NCBI GenBank assembly: GCA_027489065.1
Contig: JAIYAM010000035.1
Span: 1-64,000, forward strand
Direction: 5' to 3'
Source of the DNA: Erythrobacteraceae bacterium
GTDB taxonomy: Bacteria; Pseudomonadota; Alphaproteobacteria; Sphingomonadales; Sphingomonadaceae
Length of the DNA stretch: 64,000 nucleotides
Below, piece by piece: positions 38,795 to 48,305 of the stretch. Position numbers and translations under genes: made by a program. The notes below the pieces were generated by a model that was not told where the DNA came from, did no database searches, and saw nothing but the letters and a program-made list of their open reading frames with translations. Each line of letters begins with the position of its first letter. Positions within the stretch are counted from its first letter, which is position 1.

Positions 38795-39769
38795 CTATCT
38801 CATGCAGGCGCGTCCCGTTTCCGGATCGCTGGGGCAGCGGTAGACCCTTATCCAATCGATTGCGAATTGCGCAGGAAAGCTTGTCCCCGCAACCCCTTTG
38901 GCGTTGTTGTCTTCGGACAATCTGCCGCCGACTGCAAGATTAGCCATGATGTAGAACGGCTGGTCGAAGGGCGCGGCGGGCCTGCCCTTGGCATTGGGCG
39001 CGGCGGTGTTCCACTGATCGGCGGTGACGGTGAGGTGCACGCGGTCATCGACGAGGAAGCGGATCAGCCCCTCGCCCCATTCGACCGCATAGACGTGGAA
39101 GTCGTCCGACGGCAGGCCCTCGCCGGGCATAGTGTTGCGGTGATCGACGAAGCGGTTGGCGGGCGCGAAATCGCCGAAATGCAGCGCGCTGATCGTGCGG
39201 TTCTCGCGCCCGCCCTCGCAGGTCTTGCACTTTGCGCCGATGTTGACCGCCTCGAGAATGTCGATCTCGCCCGAGCGCGGCCAGGCGCCGTAGCCGCTCT
39301 GTGCGGGCATCATCCACACCGCCGGCCATGTGCCCTGCCCCGCCGGCACCTTGGCACGGACCTCGAAACGGCCGTAGCGCCAGGCGTGGAGGCCGAGCGT
39401 GCGGACCTTGCCGGAGGTGTGCGACTGGGCGAGGCTGGGATTGGGCCGTTCGGCGATCTCGGGCGGGCGCGCCGGGCCGGTGAAGCGCTCCTTCCTCGCC
39501 TTCAGGAGCAGCATCCCGCCCTCGACGGCGATGTTCTCCGGCCGGTCGGTGTAGCACTGGCGTTCCGCGTTGCCGCCGCCCCAGCACGACACCTCGGGTG
39601 CCCACTTGGTCCGATCGAGCGCCGTGCCATCGAACTCGTCGGCCCAGGCCAGCTCCCAGCCCGCACCTTCGCGCGGAGCGAGAACCTGCGCCTCGGGCGC
39701 GCTTGCCCCGCACAGCAGCAGGGCCGCTGTCAGCGTGGAAGCCTTCAGCAGCCCTGACTGTGTCATCAT
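38795..39769 (-). CDS. Glycoside hydrolase family 16 (endo-beta-glucanase/laminarinase-like)
   Basis: WPRSGEIDILEAVN catalytic motif, FHVYAVEWGEGLIRFLVDD. Confidence 0.94.
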   Translation of the reverse strand: MMTQSGLLKASTLTAALLLCGASAPEAQVLAPREGAGWELAWADEFDGTALDRTKWAPEVSCWGGGNAERQCYTDRPENIAVEGGMLLLKARKERFTGPARPPEIAERPNPSLAQSHTSGKVRTLGLHAWRYGRFEVRAKVPAGQGTWPAVWMMPAQSGYGAWPRSGEIDILEAVNIGAKCKTCEGGRENRTISALHFGDFAPANRFVDHRNTMPGEGLPSDDFHVYAVEWGEGLIRFLVDDRVHLTVTADQWNTAAPNAKGRPAAPFDQPFYIMANLAVGGRLSEDNNAKGVAGTSFPAQFAIDWIRVYRCPSDPETGRACMR

Positions 39770-39779
39770 GTGCCTCGCA

Positions 39780-42700
39780 TCAGAAGTCGAAGCGCGCCAG
39801 GAAGGTGTAGCGCCGGTCATTGCGGAACGCCGAGCGGGTCACGCGGTTGCCGTCGAAATCGACCACCTGGCTGGTGCGGGTAACCTCGTCGAGCAGGTTC
39901 ACGCCCTGCACGCCAAGCTTCACGCCGTCCATCACCGTCACGAAGATCGAAGCATCCAGCTGCCCGGTATCTTCCTGCCAGATCGGCGAGAACGGGAAGA
40001 TGTCGTCACGCGGCGTGATCAGGAATTCCGAGCGCCAATTGTAGGCAGCCCGCATCGACAGCCAGTCCTTCTCGTAGAAGACCGTGGCATTGAACGAATG
40101 CTTGGAAATCCCCGCCAGCGGCTGCCCGGCCACGAAGGCGCCGGCGTTCAGACGGTTGGCCCCGGTGGTCACCGAAGGAGCCCCCACACCCGACAGCCTC
40201 GGGTTCGAGAAATCGCTGCCATCGACATAGGTGTAGGTGAACTGCGTCCCCAACCCGCTGAGGAAGCCCGGCAGGAAGTCGTAGGTCTGCTGATAGGCGA
40301 GCTCGAAGCCCTTGAGCCTGCCGTCCTGCGAGTTGACAGGGCCGTCAATCACGATCTGCAGCGGCACGCTCGCCTGGTAATCGACGAGGCTGAAGCCGTT
40401 GTCGATGAAGCCGGTCACATCCTTGACGAAGCCCGCCAGCGTGATCGAGCCGACTGCGTCGAAATACCATTCGACCGACAAGTCGTAGTTCCAGACCGAT
40501 ACCGGCAGCAGGTTGCGGTTACCGGTTTGCAGGGCAAACAGCGGGCCGGTGGCGAGTGCCTGCGCCCCTGCGATCTGCAGCGCGTTGGTGTTGTCGCCGA
40601 TCCCGCCGCCGGCCCGGAAGAGCTGGAGATCGGGGCGCGAAATGTTCTTGGACGCCGCGACACGGAACAACAGGCCGCCGCCCACATCGAGCTTGGCATT
40701 GAAGCTGGGCAGCCAGTGCGCGAAGGTGATGGCGCGATCATCGATCACCTCTTCGCCGGTGTGCGCCGCGGCAAACTGCGCCTGACGCGCAGGCGAGAGG
40801 CTGCAATAGCCGCGCAGCACGCCCGGCGTCGGCGGAGCGGCACAGGCGGCCGCGATTTCCGACGGCTGCACGATCCCGTCACCGTTGGCGAAGCCGTTGC
40901 GCGGATCATCGAAGCGGCGCGGATCGGGCAGGCCGATCCGGCCCTGAGTCTGCACCTCGGTTTCGACATAGCGCAGGCCGAAATTGCCGTCCACGTTCCA
41001 GCCATTGCTGAAATCATGGCCGAAATCGACGCGGGCATAGGCTGCCTTGGTCACTTCGGTCACGACCGAGACTTCACCCGGGCAATAGACGCCTTCGATG
41101 TCGCACGGCACAGGCGCGCCGGTGATCGCATCGGCCCGCACACGGCCGTTCACGCCATAGTTGAAGCGTTCGGGGGAGAGCCCGAAGTTCTGGATCGCCT
41201 CGAACTGCTGGTCGGTCAGGCCCGACAGATACTCGCCGAGGAAATCATCCCCGCCGAAATAGAACGCGCCGCCGTTCTGGATCGGCGCAGACCCGCCGCG
41301 CTGGAAATTGTTGCCGAACGGCGTGCGGTATTGCGCGAAGGTCGGGAAATCATCGACGAAGGCACCGCCCGCAATCGCGAATTCCTGACCCGGAAGGCCG
41401 GTGTAATAGCGGCCCGGCACGAAGCCGTTGGTGTTCTGGGCGGGGAAACGGCGACCCGGATCGAAATCGGGGTAAGTCAGAACACCGGGCGCAGTGGGAC
41501 TGCAGCCCGAGCCTTCACCCCACGGGGCACAGCCCGCACGGCCGGCCCAGACAGCCGAGAGGTTGCCCCAGGTGCTGAAATTGGTGTTGCGCGTGGTGCG
41601 ATCGCGTTCCGCCCAGCGTGCACCGAACCGCGCCGCCTTGAAGAAGCCGTCTTCGCTGATGTCGTATTCGGCATCGAAGCGCAGGCTCTGCAAGTCGCCT
41701 TCGTTCTTTTCGCGGCTGTCGAGGCCGAACCAGTAATAGGCGTCGCGGCCCGAGGTGAAGTAATCCGCCGGCGCGCCCGGAGGGGCCAGGAAATTGACCC
41801 GCGGCACGCGCCCGGTCAGATCGAGATCGACATTGGCAAAGGTGCTGAGCGCCCCGAACACCGAATCCCGCGCCAGATCCGACGTGATGTTCTGCGCCTC
41901 GAGATTCACCCTGAAGCGATCGGTGATGTTCCATTTGATGTCGAGCGAGAAGTCCTCGGTCGTCGTCTTGGTGTCGCGGACGAAGCGCAAGGAATCCAAT
42001 GGGATGCCGCCGCGCCCGAAGGGCGTCGCATAGGCATCGCCGGGGCGCTGGGTGAGAACCCCGCTCTGGAAGAAGCCGCGATCGTCGAACTTGAGCGTGC
42101 TGCCTGCCGCAGCGACGGGGAACAGACCTTCATCGTCGACCCGCGAAATGAGCGCGTATTCTTCCGACTGGAAGCCCGCTTCGGCCCGCAGCCATTCGAA
42201 GGTGGCGATGAAGTCGCCGGTGGGGTCTTCGTACTGGACAACGGCCGAGAACGCTTCCCGGTCGCGGTCGAGATCCGTCGTGCGCACCCCGGCGCCCTTG
42301 GGCACCAGCACGGAACCAGCCGGCGGGAAGTTGGTCTCATTGAAATTGGGGTTGCCGACAAAGCCGCCCGAACCCACCGACTGTGCGCGGATACAGGGCC
42401 CGTTGAGATTGGCAGGACGATAGCAGGGGTCGGCAACCTGCGATGCATCGGTGCGGCTCAGCAGTTCGGACTTGGCGTAGGAGATCTGCACGCCGAGCGA
42501 ACCGGCAGCGGTCTCGGTCGTGGTGGAAGCGAGCACCGAGTAACCGGGTGACCATTCCTTCCTCAGATCGCCGTAATTGGCCTCCAGCGTGCCGGCGATA
42601 TGGGTGCCGCGCTTGTCGAGCGGCTTGCGGGTGACGAGGTTGACGGTGCCCGAAGGGCCGCCCTCGATCATGTCGGCGGTCACGTTCTTGAAGACCTCGA

Positions 42701-43193
42701 CCCGGCCAAGCAGTTCCGGGGAGACATCGTTGAAGCTGAGCTCGCGGCCGCCGGTGGCGGAGAAGATGTCACGCCCGTTCAGTTCCGACCGCGCAAAAGG
42801 CAGGCCGCGAATGATCACCCCGGTTCCCTCGACCGAGAAGCGGTCGGGGTCGGTGGTCTTTTCGAAGCGGCCGATGGTGATGCCGGGGATACGCTGGAGC
42901 GTTTCGGCAACCGAACGGTCGGGCAGCGCGCCAATATCCTCGGCGGTGACGGCATCGACGAAGGTGTCGGCATCACGCTTGATGTTCTGCGCGTTCTGCA
43001 GCGAGGCCCGGAAGCCAGTGACGATGATCTGATCCGTCGTCTCGGGATCGGCCGGTGCATCGGCCGCGTCCTTGTCAGTGGCATCGGGCTCGGCGTCCTG
43101 CGCCAGCGCCGGGCTTGCGGCGATGATGGCGAGCGCAGAGGCGGTACCGAGTGCGAGCAGACGCCGGCGCGGCGCGAGCGGTGCGGTTTTCAT
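39780..43193 (-). CDS. TonB-dependent receptor
   Basis: QIIVTGFRASLQNAQNIKRDADTFVDAVTAEDIGALPDRSVAETLQRIPGI, C-terminal YTFLARFDF. Confidence 0.96.
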   Translation of the reverse strand: MKTAPLAPRRRLLALGTASALAIIAASPALAQDAEPDATDKDAADAPADPETTDQIIVTGFRASLQNAQNIKRDADTFVDAVTAEDIGALPDRSVAETLQRIPGITIGRFEKTTDPDRFSVEGTGVIIRGLPFARSELNGRDIFSATGGRELSFNDVSPELLGRVEVFKNVTADMIEGGPSGTVNLVTRKPLDKRGTHIAGTLEANYGDLRKEWSPGYSVLASTTTETAAGSLGVQISYAKSELLSRTDASQVADPCYRPANLNGPCIRAQSVGSGGFVGNPNFNETNFPPAGSVLVPKGAGVRTTDLDRDREAFSAVVQYEDPTGDFIATFEWLRAEAGFQSEEYALISRVDDEGLFPVAAAGSTLKFDDRGFFQSGVLTQRPGDAYATPFGRGGIPLDSLRFVRDTKTTTEDFSLDIKWNITDRFRVNLEAQNITSDLARDSVFGALSTFANVDLDLTGRVPRVNFLAPPGAPADYFTSGRDAYYWFGLDSREKNEGDLQSLRFDAEYDISEDGFFKAARFGARWAERDRTTRNTNFSTWGNLSAVWAGRAGCAPWGEGSGCSPTAPGVLTYPDFDPGRRFPAQNTNGFVPGRYYTGLPGQEFAIAGGAFVDDFPTFAQYRTPFGNNFQRGGSAPIQNGGAFYFGGDDFLGEYLSGLTDQQFEAIQNFGLSPERFNYGVNGRVRADAITGAPVPCDIEGVYCPGEVSVVTEVTKAAYARVDFGHDFSNGWNVDGNFGLRYVETEVQTQGRIGLPDPRRFDDPRNGFANGDGIVQPSEIAAACAAPPTPGVLRGYCSLSPARQAQFAAAHTGEEVIDDRAITFAHWLPSFNAKLDVGGGLLFRVAASKNISRPDLQLFRAGGGIGDNTNALQIAGAQALATGPLFALQTGNRNLLPVSVWNYDLSVEWYFDAVGSITLAGFVKDVTGFIDNGFSLVDYQASVPLQIVIDGPVNSQDGRLKGFELAYQQTYDFLPGFLSGLGTQFTYTYVDGSDFSNPRLSGVGAPSVTTGANRLNAGAFVAGQPLAGISKHSFNATVFYEKDWLSMRAAYNWRSEFLITPRDDIFPFSPIWQEDTGQLDASIFVTVMDGVKLGVQGVNLLDEVTRTSQVVDFDGNRVTRSAFRNDRRYTFLARFDF

Positions 43194-43266
43194 GATCTTT
43201 CAACTCTCCCCATGCCGCGCGACAGTTTCGTGCCTGATGCTGCGGTCCCGCCATTGGTAACGCATA

Positions 43267-43282
43267 TTGAGAGCGTTCTCAA
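43267..43282. promoter_or_regulatory. Putative LacI-family operator in the TBDR/halogenase divergent promoter (TTGAGAGCGTTCTCAA)
   Basis: Near-perfect palindrome, central CG, shared with 36438-36453. Confidence 0.65.
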
Positions 43283-43386
43283 GACTTGTAATCTGACGTT
43301 CATATTGCATTCTGGCAACAGGTGGCGGGACCCGGTCGGTCCCCGTATAGAGGGTCCACAAGGGCCTCCATGGGATCGAGGAAAAC

Positions 43387-44898
43387 GTGGCAATAGAACG
43401 CATTATCATCGTTGGCGGGGGCACGGCCGGATGGATGGCGGCGGCCGCGCTGTCGCGTCTCAAGGCTGGGCGGGCTGTGGAAATCGTGCTCATCGAATCC
43501 GAAGCGATCGGCACGGTCGGGGTCGGCGAGGCAACGATTCCTCCTTTCGTCGGCTTCAACCAGCTGCTCGGCATCGACGAACGCGAGATGCTTGCCCAGG
43601 TCGGCGGGACCTTCAAGCTCGGCATCCAGTTCGAGAACTGGGGCCAGCTCGGCGACAGCTACATCCACCCCTTCGGAGCCTACGGCTACACGATGGGCGG
43701 GATCTCCTTCCACCACGTCTGGCATCGCATGGCCGAGGACGGCGACAAGCGCCCGATCCAGGTCTTCAACCTCGAAACGATGGCGGCCTATTTCGGCAAG
43801 TTCGCGCGCACCGAGGATTTCAAGCGCGACGACCTGCCGCCGGTCAATTACGCCTATCACTTGGACGCCGGGCGCTATGCCGCCTTCCTGCGCCGCTTGG
43901 CGGAGAGCCGCGGGGTGGTGCGCCAGGAAGGCAAGGTCGCCGACGTTGCCCTCCACGCCGAAACCGGCTTCGTCACCGGCGTGACGCTGGACGACGGGCG
44001 CGAGTTCACCGGAGACCTCTTCGTCGATTGCTCGGGTTTCCGGGGTCTCCTGATCGAACAGGCGCTGCATACCGGCTACGAGGACTGGAGCAACTACCTC
44101 CCCTGCAACCGCGCCGTGGCCCTGCCCTGCCTGCGCGAGGACGGCGGCCCGCCCCCGCCCTTCACCCGCGCCACCGCACACAGCGCCGGATGGCAATGGC
44201 AGGTGCCGCTCCAGCACCGCAACGGCAATGGCCACGTCTATTGCTCGGGCTTCATGGAGGATCAGGCGGCGCTCGACATCCTGCTCGGCAATATCGCGGG
44301 CAAGCCGCAGGCCGAGCCCAACTGGCTGCGCTTCACCACGGGGCGGCGCAAGAAGTTCTGGAACAAAAACGTCGTCGCGCTAGGGCTGGCGGCAGGCTTC
44401 ATGGAGCCGCTCGAGTCCACCTCGATCCACCTCATCAACACCGGCATCGACAAGCTGATCTCGCTGCTCTCGCTCGACGGAGTGACGCAGGTGCAGGAAG
44501 ATACCTTCAACCGTCTGACGGGCCGCGAATATGCCCGCATCCGCGACTTCCTGATCCTGCACTACAACGCCACCGAGCGGACGGATTCCGACTTCTGGAA
44601 TTACGTGCGCACCATGCCGGTCCCCGACACGCTCACCGAGAAGGTCGAGATCTTCAAAGCCAACGGCCAGATCTTCCGCGAGGAGGACGAGCTCTTCACC
44701 GAGACCAGCTGGGCGGCGGTGATGATGGGCCAGCGTATCCGCATGGGCGGGCGCAACGCCATGGCCGACGCGCTCGATCCGGTGAAAACCCGCGGCGAGG
44801 TCGACGAGATGGAGAAGTCGATCCGCTGGCTCGTCCAAGCCATGCCCGGGCACGGCGATTACCTCGCCCGCTACTGCCCCGCGCCAATGGGCGCGTGA
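43387..44898 (+). CDS. Flavin-dependent tryptophan halogenase-family protein
   Basis: IIIVGGGTAGWMAAAAL, GVGEATIPPF, GFMEPLESTSIHLI. Confidence 0.93.
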   Translation: MAIERIIIVGGGTAGWMAAAALSRLKAGRAVEIVLIESEAIGTVGVGEATIPPFVGFNQLLGIDEREMLAQVGGTFKLGIQFENWGQLGDSYIHPFGAYGYTMGGISFHHVWHRMAEDGDKRPIQVFNLETMAAYFGKFARTEDFKRDDLPPVNYAYHLDAGRYAAFLRRLAESRGVVRQEGKVADVALHAETGFVTGVTLDDGREFTGDLFVDCSGFRGLLIEQALHTGYEDWSNYLPCNRAVALPCLREDGGPPPPFTRATAHSAGWQWQVPLQHRNGNGHVYCSGFMEDQAALDILLGNIAGKPQAEPNWLRFTTGRRKKFWNKNVVALGLAAGFMEPLESTSIHLINTGIDKLISLLSLDGVTQVQEDTFNRLTGREYARIRDFLILHYNATERTDSDFWNYVRTMPVPDTLTEKVEIFKANGQIFREEDELFTETSWAAVMMGQRIRMGGRNAMADALDPVKTRGEVDEMEKSIRWLVQAMPGHGDYLARYCPAPMGA

Positions 44899-44902
44899 AC
44901 CG

Positions 44903-45703
44903 CTAGGCTGCGGCGGCCCGGCGCCGCGCCATGATCTCGGTGGCGCAGGCGTGGGTGCGTTCGTTGTCGACGTCGATGGCGTAGCTGCCGTCGGCGAGCA
45001 CCACAGGCACGAGGCTGACCTTCATGCGCTTCGAGATGCGCTTGAAGGCGCTCGCAAGGCTGAGCCAGCCCTGCCGGAACATCAGCGTGTTGACGAGACC
45101 GAAGGCGGCGATCACCCGGCGCGGGTTCTTCGCGAACTGCCCGCCCTCGCGGAAGATCTCGACTACGCGCAAGACCTCGGGCCGGCCGATCCAGTAGGTG
45201 TTGCAGTTGGAATAGCCGTCGTCGGCAAATTCGTAGAAGCGGCGCTGGCCTTCGGGGTGCGCGGCGAGAATGTCGGCCTTGCGCGCGAAGGCGGCGGCGG
45301 CATCGGCATCGCCCGCGCCTTCGACCATCAAAGCGATGCTCTCCGGCGTCATCAGCACGTTGTCGGCGGTGGTGATGAGGATCGGGAAGCTCGCCTGCCT
45401 GGCGGCGGCGAGCACGCTTTCGGCCAGATTGTGTTCGGCCTTCAGGGCAGTCAGGCGCCCCTCGGCCGCGAGGCGATCCGCCGTGGGCAGGCCCGTGAGG
45501 ATTGCCGGATCGTTGATCGAGATGACGACATCGCCGATCTCGGGCGCTGCGACCAGCGCCTGAAGCACATGCTCGATGCAGGGCGTGCCGAGCACCGGAA
45601 CGAGGCACTTGTCGGCGACCCCGTGCGCCGCCGCCAGCGCGTCGATCGAACCGTCGCGGCGACCGGCCAGCACGAGGGCAGTCGCCTTCCCGCCAGCAAT
45701 CAT
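44903..45703 (-). CDS. NTP transferase (MobA/GlmU-like nucleotidyltransferase fold)
   Basis: ALVLAGRRDGSIDALAAAHGVADKCLVPVLGTPCIEHVL, FPILITTADNVLM. Confidence 0.82.
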   Translation of the reverse strand: MIAGGKATALVLAGRRDGSIDALAAAHGVADKCLVPVLGTPCIEHVLQALVAAPEIGDVVISINDPAILTGLPTADRLAAEGRLTALKAEHNLAESVLAAARQASFPILITTADNVLMTPESIALMVEGAGDADAAAAFARKADILAAHPEGQRRFYEFADDGYSNCNTYWIGRPEVLRVVEIFREGGQFAKNPRRVIAAFGLVNTLMFRQGWLSLASAFKRISKRMKVSLVPVVLADGSYAIDVDNERTHACATEIMARRRAAAA

Positions 45704-46713
45704 TGCGCGAAGAGGCCCTGGCGCAGCATGCTTTCGGCGACGATCGTCTCGATCAGCTCTTCCTGTGTCATGCCGGCAAGGATCGCCGAGCGGCCGAATA
45801 CCTTCTCCGACCACAGGTTGCAGTTCAAATTGACCTCGAGGAAGTCGATCCGGCCGCTTTCATCGTCAACGCGGAACTCGAAGCGCCCGTAGTCGAAGGG
45901 GTCGAAGATGCCCATCAGCGTCTCGGTCATTTTGGTGATGCGCGCGACCATGTCGGGGCTGTCGTAGTGGACGAGGCTATACTTGTTCGAACGGTCGACG
46001 AGGTCGCGCTTCTCGTAATAGGTCCTGAGGTGGGCCGGGTCCTGCTGGAGGAACTGCATCATCGGCATGATCGTCGGGCGGCCGTTCACGGTGATGACCG
46101 GCACCTCGACATCGCTGCCGACGAGGAACGGCTCGACGATGGCGTCATGGCCATCGGCGTGGACCGAAGCGATGGCGGTCTCGAGGCCTGCGGCGTCGCT
46201 CGCATCCTGCACGCCCCAGCTCGCCGAGGAGGCATTCGGCTTGATCACCCAGCGCTCCGCCGGGGGAACGATGCTGACGTCGACCGGCGCGCCGCGGCGG
46301 AAGATCGCCCATGGCGCGGTCGGCACGCCGCGCGCGTGGCATTCGAGCTTGGAGAGGTGCTTGTCGTCCGACAGCCCGCGCAGGATCGGCGTCGCGCCGA
46401 TATAGGGCAGCCCCAGCCGCGTGCAGAGCAGCGGCAGCATCATCTCCGAATTGAGGAAGCCCCCGCGATTGAGCAGCGGGAAGACGAAATCGACGCCTTC
46501 CGGCTTTTCGAACAGCGCGTTGTAGCTGTTGGCAACCTTGAGGCCCATGCCGAGCCCCTCGAGGATCGTGCGCACCTCGTGGTGGTAGATCGCGTGGTTG
46601 CCGTCCTCCGGATGGAGCGACCCGTCGCCCAGCGCGTGCTTGGCGATGAACAGGGTGGTGAGGCGCTGCTTGGCCTCCTCGGGAATGCGGGTCGGGCGGA
46701 TGGTCTGCGTCAC
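45700..46713 (-). CDS. ATP-grasp protein, D-alanine-D-alanine ligase-like
   Basis: VPTAPWAIFRRG, WVIKPNASSASWGVQDASD, IDFLEVNLNCNLWSEK; GTG start at 46713; ATGA overlap with the NTP transferase. Confidence 0.78.
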   Translation of the reverse strand: MTQTIRPTRIPEEAKQRLTTLFIAKHALGDGSLHPEDGNHAIYHHEVRTILEGLGMGLKVANSYNALFEKPEGVDFVFPLLNRGGFLNSEMMLPLLCTRLGLPYIGATPILRGLSDDKHLSKLECHARGVPTAPWAIFRRGAPVDVSIVPPAERWVIKPNASSASWGVQDASDAAGLETAIASVHADGHDAIVEPFLVGSDVEVPVITVNGRPTIMPMMQFLQQDPAHLRTYYEKRDLVDRSNKYSLVHYDSPDMVARITKMTETLMGIFDPFDYGRFEFRVDDESGRIDFLEVNLNCNLWSEKVFGRSAILAGMTQEELIETIVAESMLRQGLFAQ

Positions 46714-46814
46714 AGGCGTCGTCGTCCTTTGCGAGGAGGGGCGCCTATAGGGAGCAACGGGGACGAAAATCAACCGCTACCATTTGTCGTGCGAGATGGG
46801 CTAAGGGCGCGCGC

Positions 46815-48305
46815 ATGAGCGAACCGATCACACCGACCGCCCCGATCGACGAGCGCCCCGATGCACATTTGGGCGTGCTGCTGAGCGAGGGCGGCGACGC
46901 CCGCATCGTCATCGATCCCGCGACGCGCCGCAACCAGTACATGAGCTCGCCCTGGCCGGTGGCGACCGTGGCCTATGCCTCCTCGACCGCCAACGACATC
47001 TCGGCCGATGCCTATGCGCACGGCCTTGCGCGTCTGGCTGCGCTGGCACCCAATCGGGCCTTGTCGCCGGAAGGCTATGCCGCGGCGCTGGGCAGCCTGC
47101 GGGGCCGCATCCTTACAGCCTACGGCGTCACCACACCCGCCAGCGTCGTCTTTGCCGCTTCGGGCACCGACCTCGAATATCTCGGCCTTGCCCATGCCAA
47201 GGGTCGCAGCGCCGTCGGCATCCGCAATGTGCTGCTCGGCGCGGACGAGGTCGGCTCGGGGTGTGTCTATTCGGCGAGCGGGCAGTTCTTCGCAGATCTG
47301 ACCGCGCGCGGGGTCCCGGTCACCAAGGGCGAACCGATCGGCGGCAGCCTCCCCGGCAAGATCGAGCTTTACAACATTCCGGTGCGCGACGACGCAGGCC
47401 GGGCCTTCAGCGCCGCAGAGATGGCCGCCGCGATTGATCACGCAGTGGCCGAGGCGCATGACGCAGGGCGCCACACGCTGGTCCACGTGCTCCACGGAAG
47501 CAAGACCGGGCTGGTCGTGCCGCACTTCAACCACATCGACGCATTGCAGGCACGCTACGGCAATGCGGTGAGCTTCATCGTCGACGCCTGCCAGGCGCGG
47601 ATCACCTCGAATGCGATCCACGGCTATCTCGCGCGCGGTTGCATCGTCATGCTGACCGGTTCCAAGTTCATGGGCGGCCCGCCGTTCAGCGGCTTTGCGC
47701 TGGTCCCTCAAGGCGTGATCGACGCCGCTGCCGAGTTGCCCAGCGGTCTAGCCGAAATCTTCCGCCGCGCCGAATGGCCGGCCGACTGGCCGGGCGTCGC
47801 GCTGCTGCCCGAGGAGGCCAACCTCGGCCTCCTGATGCGGCTCGAGGCGAGCGTCTTCGAGTTGGAGCGCTTCCAGGCGATCCCCATTGCGCGGGTCGAG
47901 CGGGTGGTGCTGGCGTTCCACGCCGCGGTGCGCACCGCCTTCGTCGAGCGTCTCGGCGGAAGGCGGCTGGCGCCCTATGAGCCCGGTGCGCTGGCCGAGG
48001 GCGATGCCCATCCGGTCGAGATGCGCACGCTTTCGACCATCGATCTGCGCGCTCTCCCGGGCGCGCCGGACTTCGACGAGGCGGTGGCGCTGCACAAGGC
48101 GCTGGTGGCGTGCGACGTGCGGCTCGGCCAGCCGGTGAAGTGCGTGAAACTGCCGGACGGCCGCTGGGGCGCAACCTTGCGGGTCGGGCTGTCGATGCCG
48201 CAGGTGACCGCCTTCGACGCGATGGACGACGCGGCGATGGCGGCGAAACTCGCAGCCGACATGGACCGCATCGTCACCGCGATCGAGGCTTGCCGCGCCG
48301 CCTAG
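46815..48305 (+). CDS. PLP-dependent enzyme, aminotransferase fold type I
   Basis: VSFIVDACQARI and IVMLTGSKFMGGPPFSGF resemble the cofactor Asp and Schiff-base Lys motifs. Confidence 0.72.
   Translation: MSEPITPTAPIDERPDAHLGVLLSEGGDARIVIDPATRRNQYMSSPWPVATVAYASSTANDISADAYAHGLARLAALAPNRALSPEGYAAALGSLRGRILTAYGVTTPASVVFAASGTDLEYLGLAHAKGRSAVGIRNVLLGADEVGSGCVYSASGQFFADLTARGVPVTKGEPIGGSLPGKIELYNIPVRDDAGRAFSAAEMAAAIDHAVAEAHDAGRHTLVHVLHGSKTGLVVPHFNHIDALQARYGNAVSFIVDACQARITSNAIHGYLARGCIVMLTGSKFMGGPPFSGFALVPQGVIDAAAELPSGLAEIFRRAEWPADWPGVALLPEEANLGLLMRLEASVFELERFQAIPIARVERVVLAFHAAVRTAFVERLGGRRLAPYEPGALAEGDAHPVEMRTLSTIDLRALPGAPDFDEAVALHKALVACDVRLGQPVKCVKLPDGRWGATLRVGLSMPQVTAFDAMDDAAMAAKLAADMDRIVTAIEACRAA

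Noticed and set aside
39570-42551. 993-aa plus-strand ORF opposite the second TonB receptor
   Set aside because: Antisense shadow of a confident gene with no recognisable domain.
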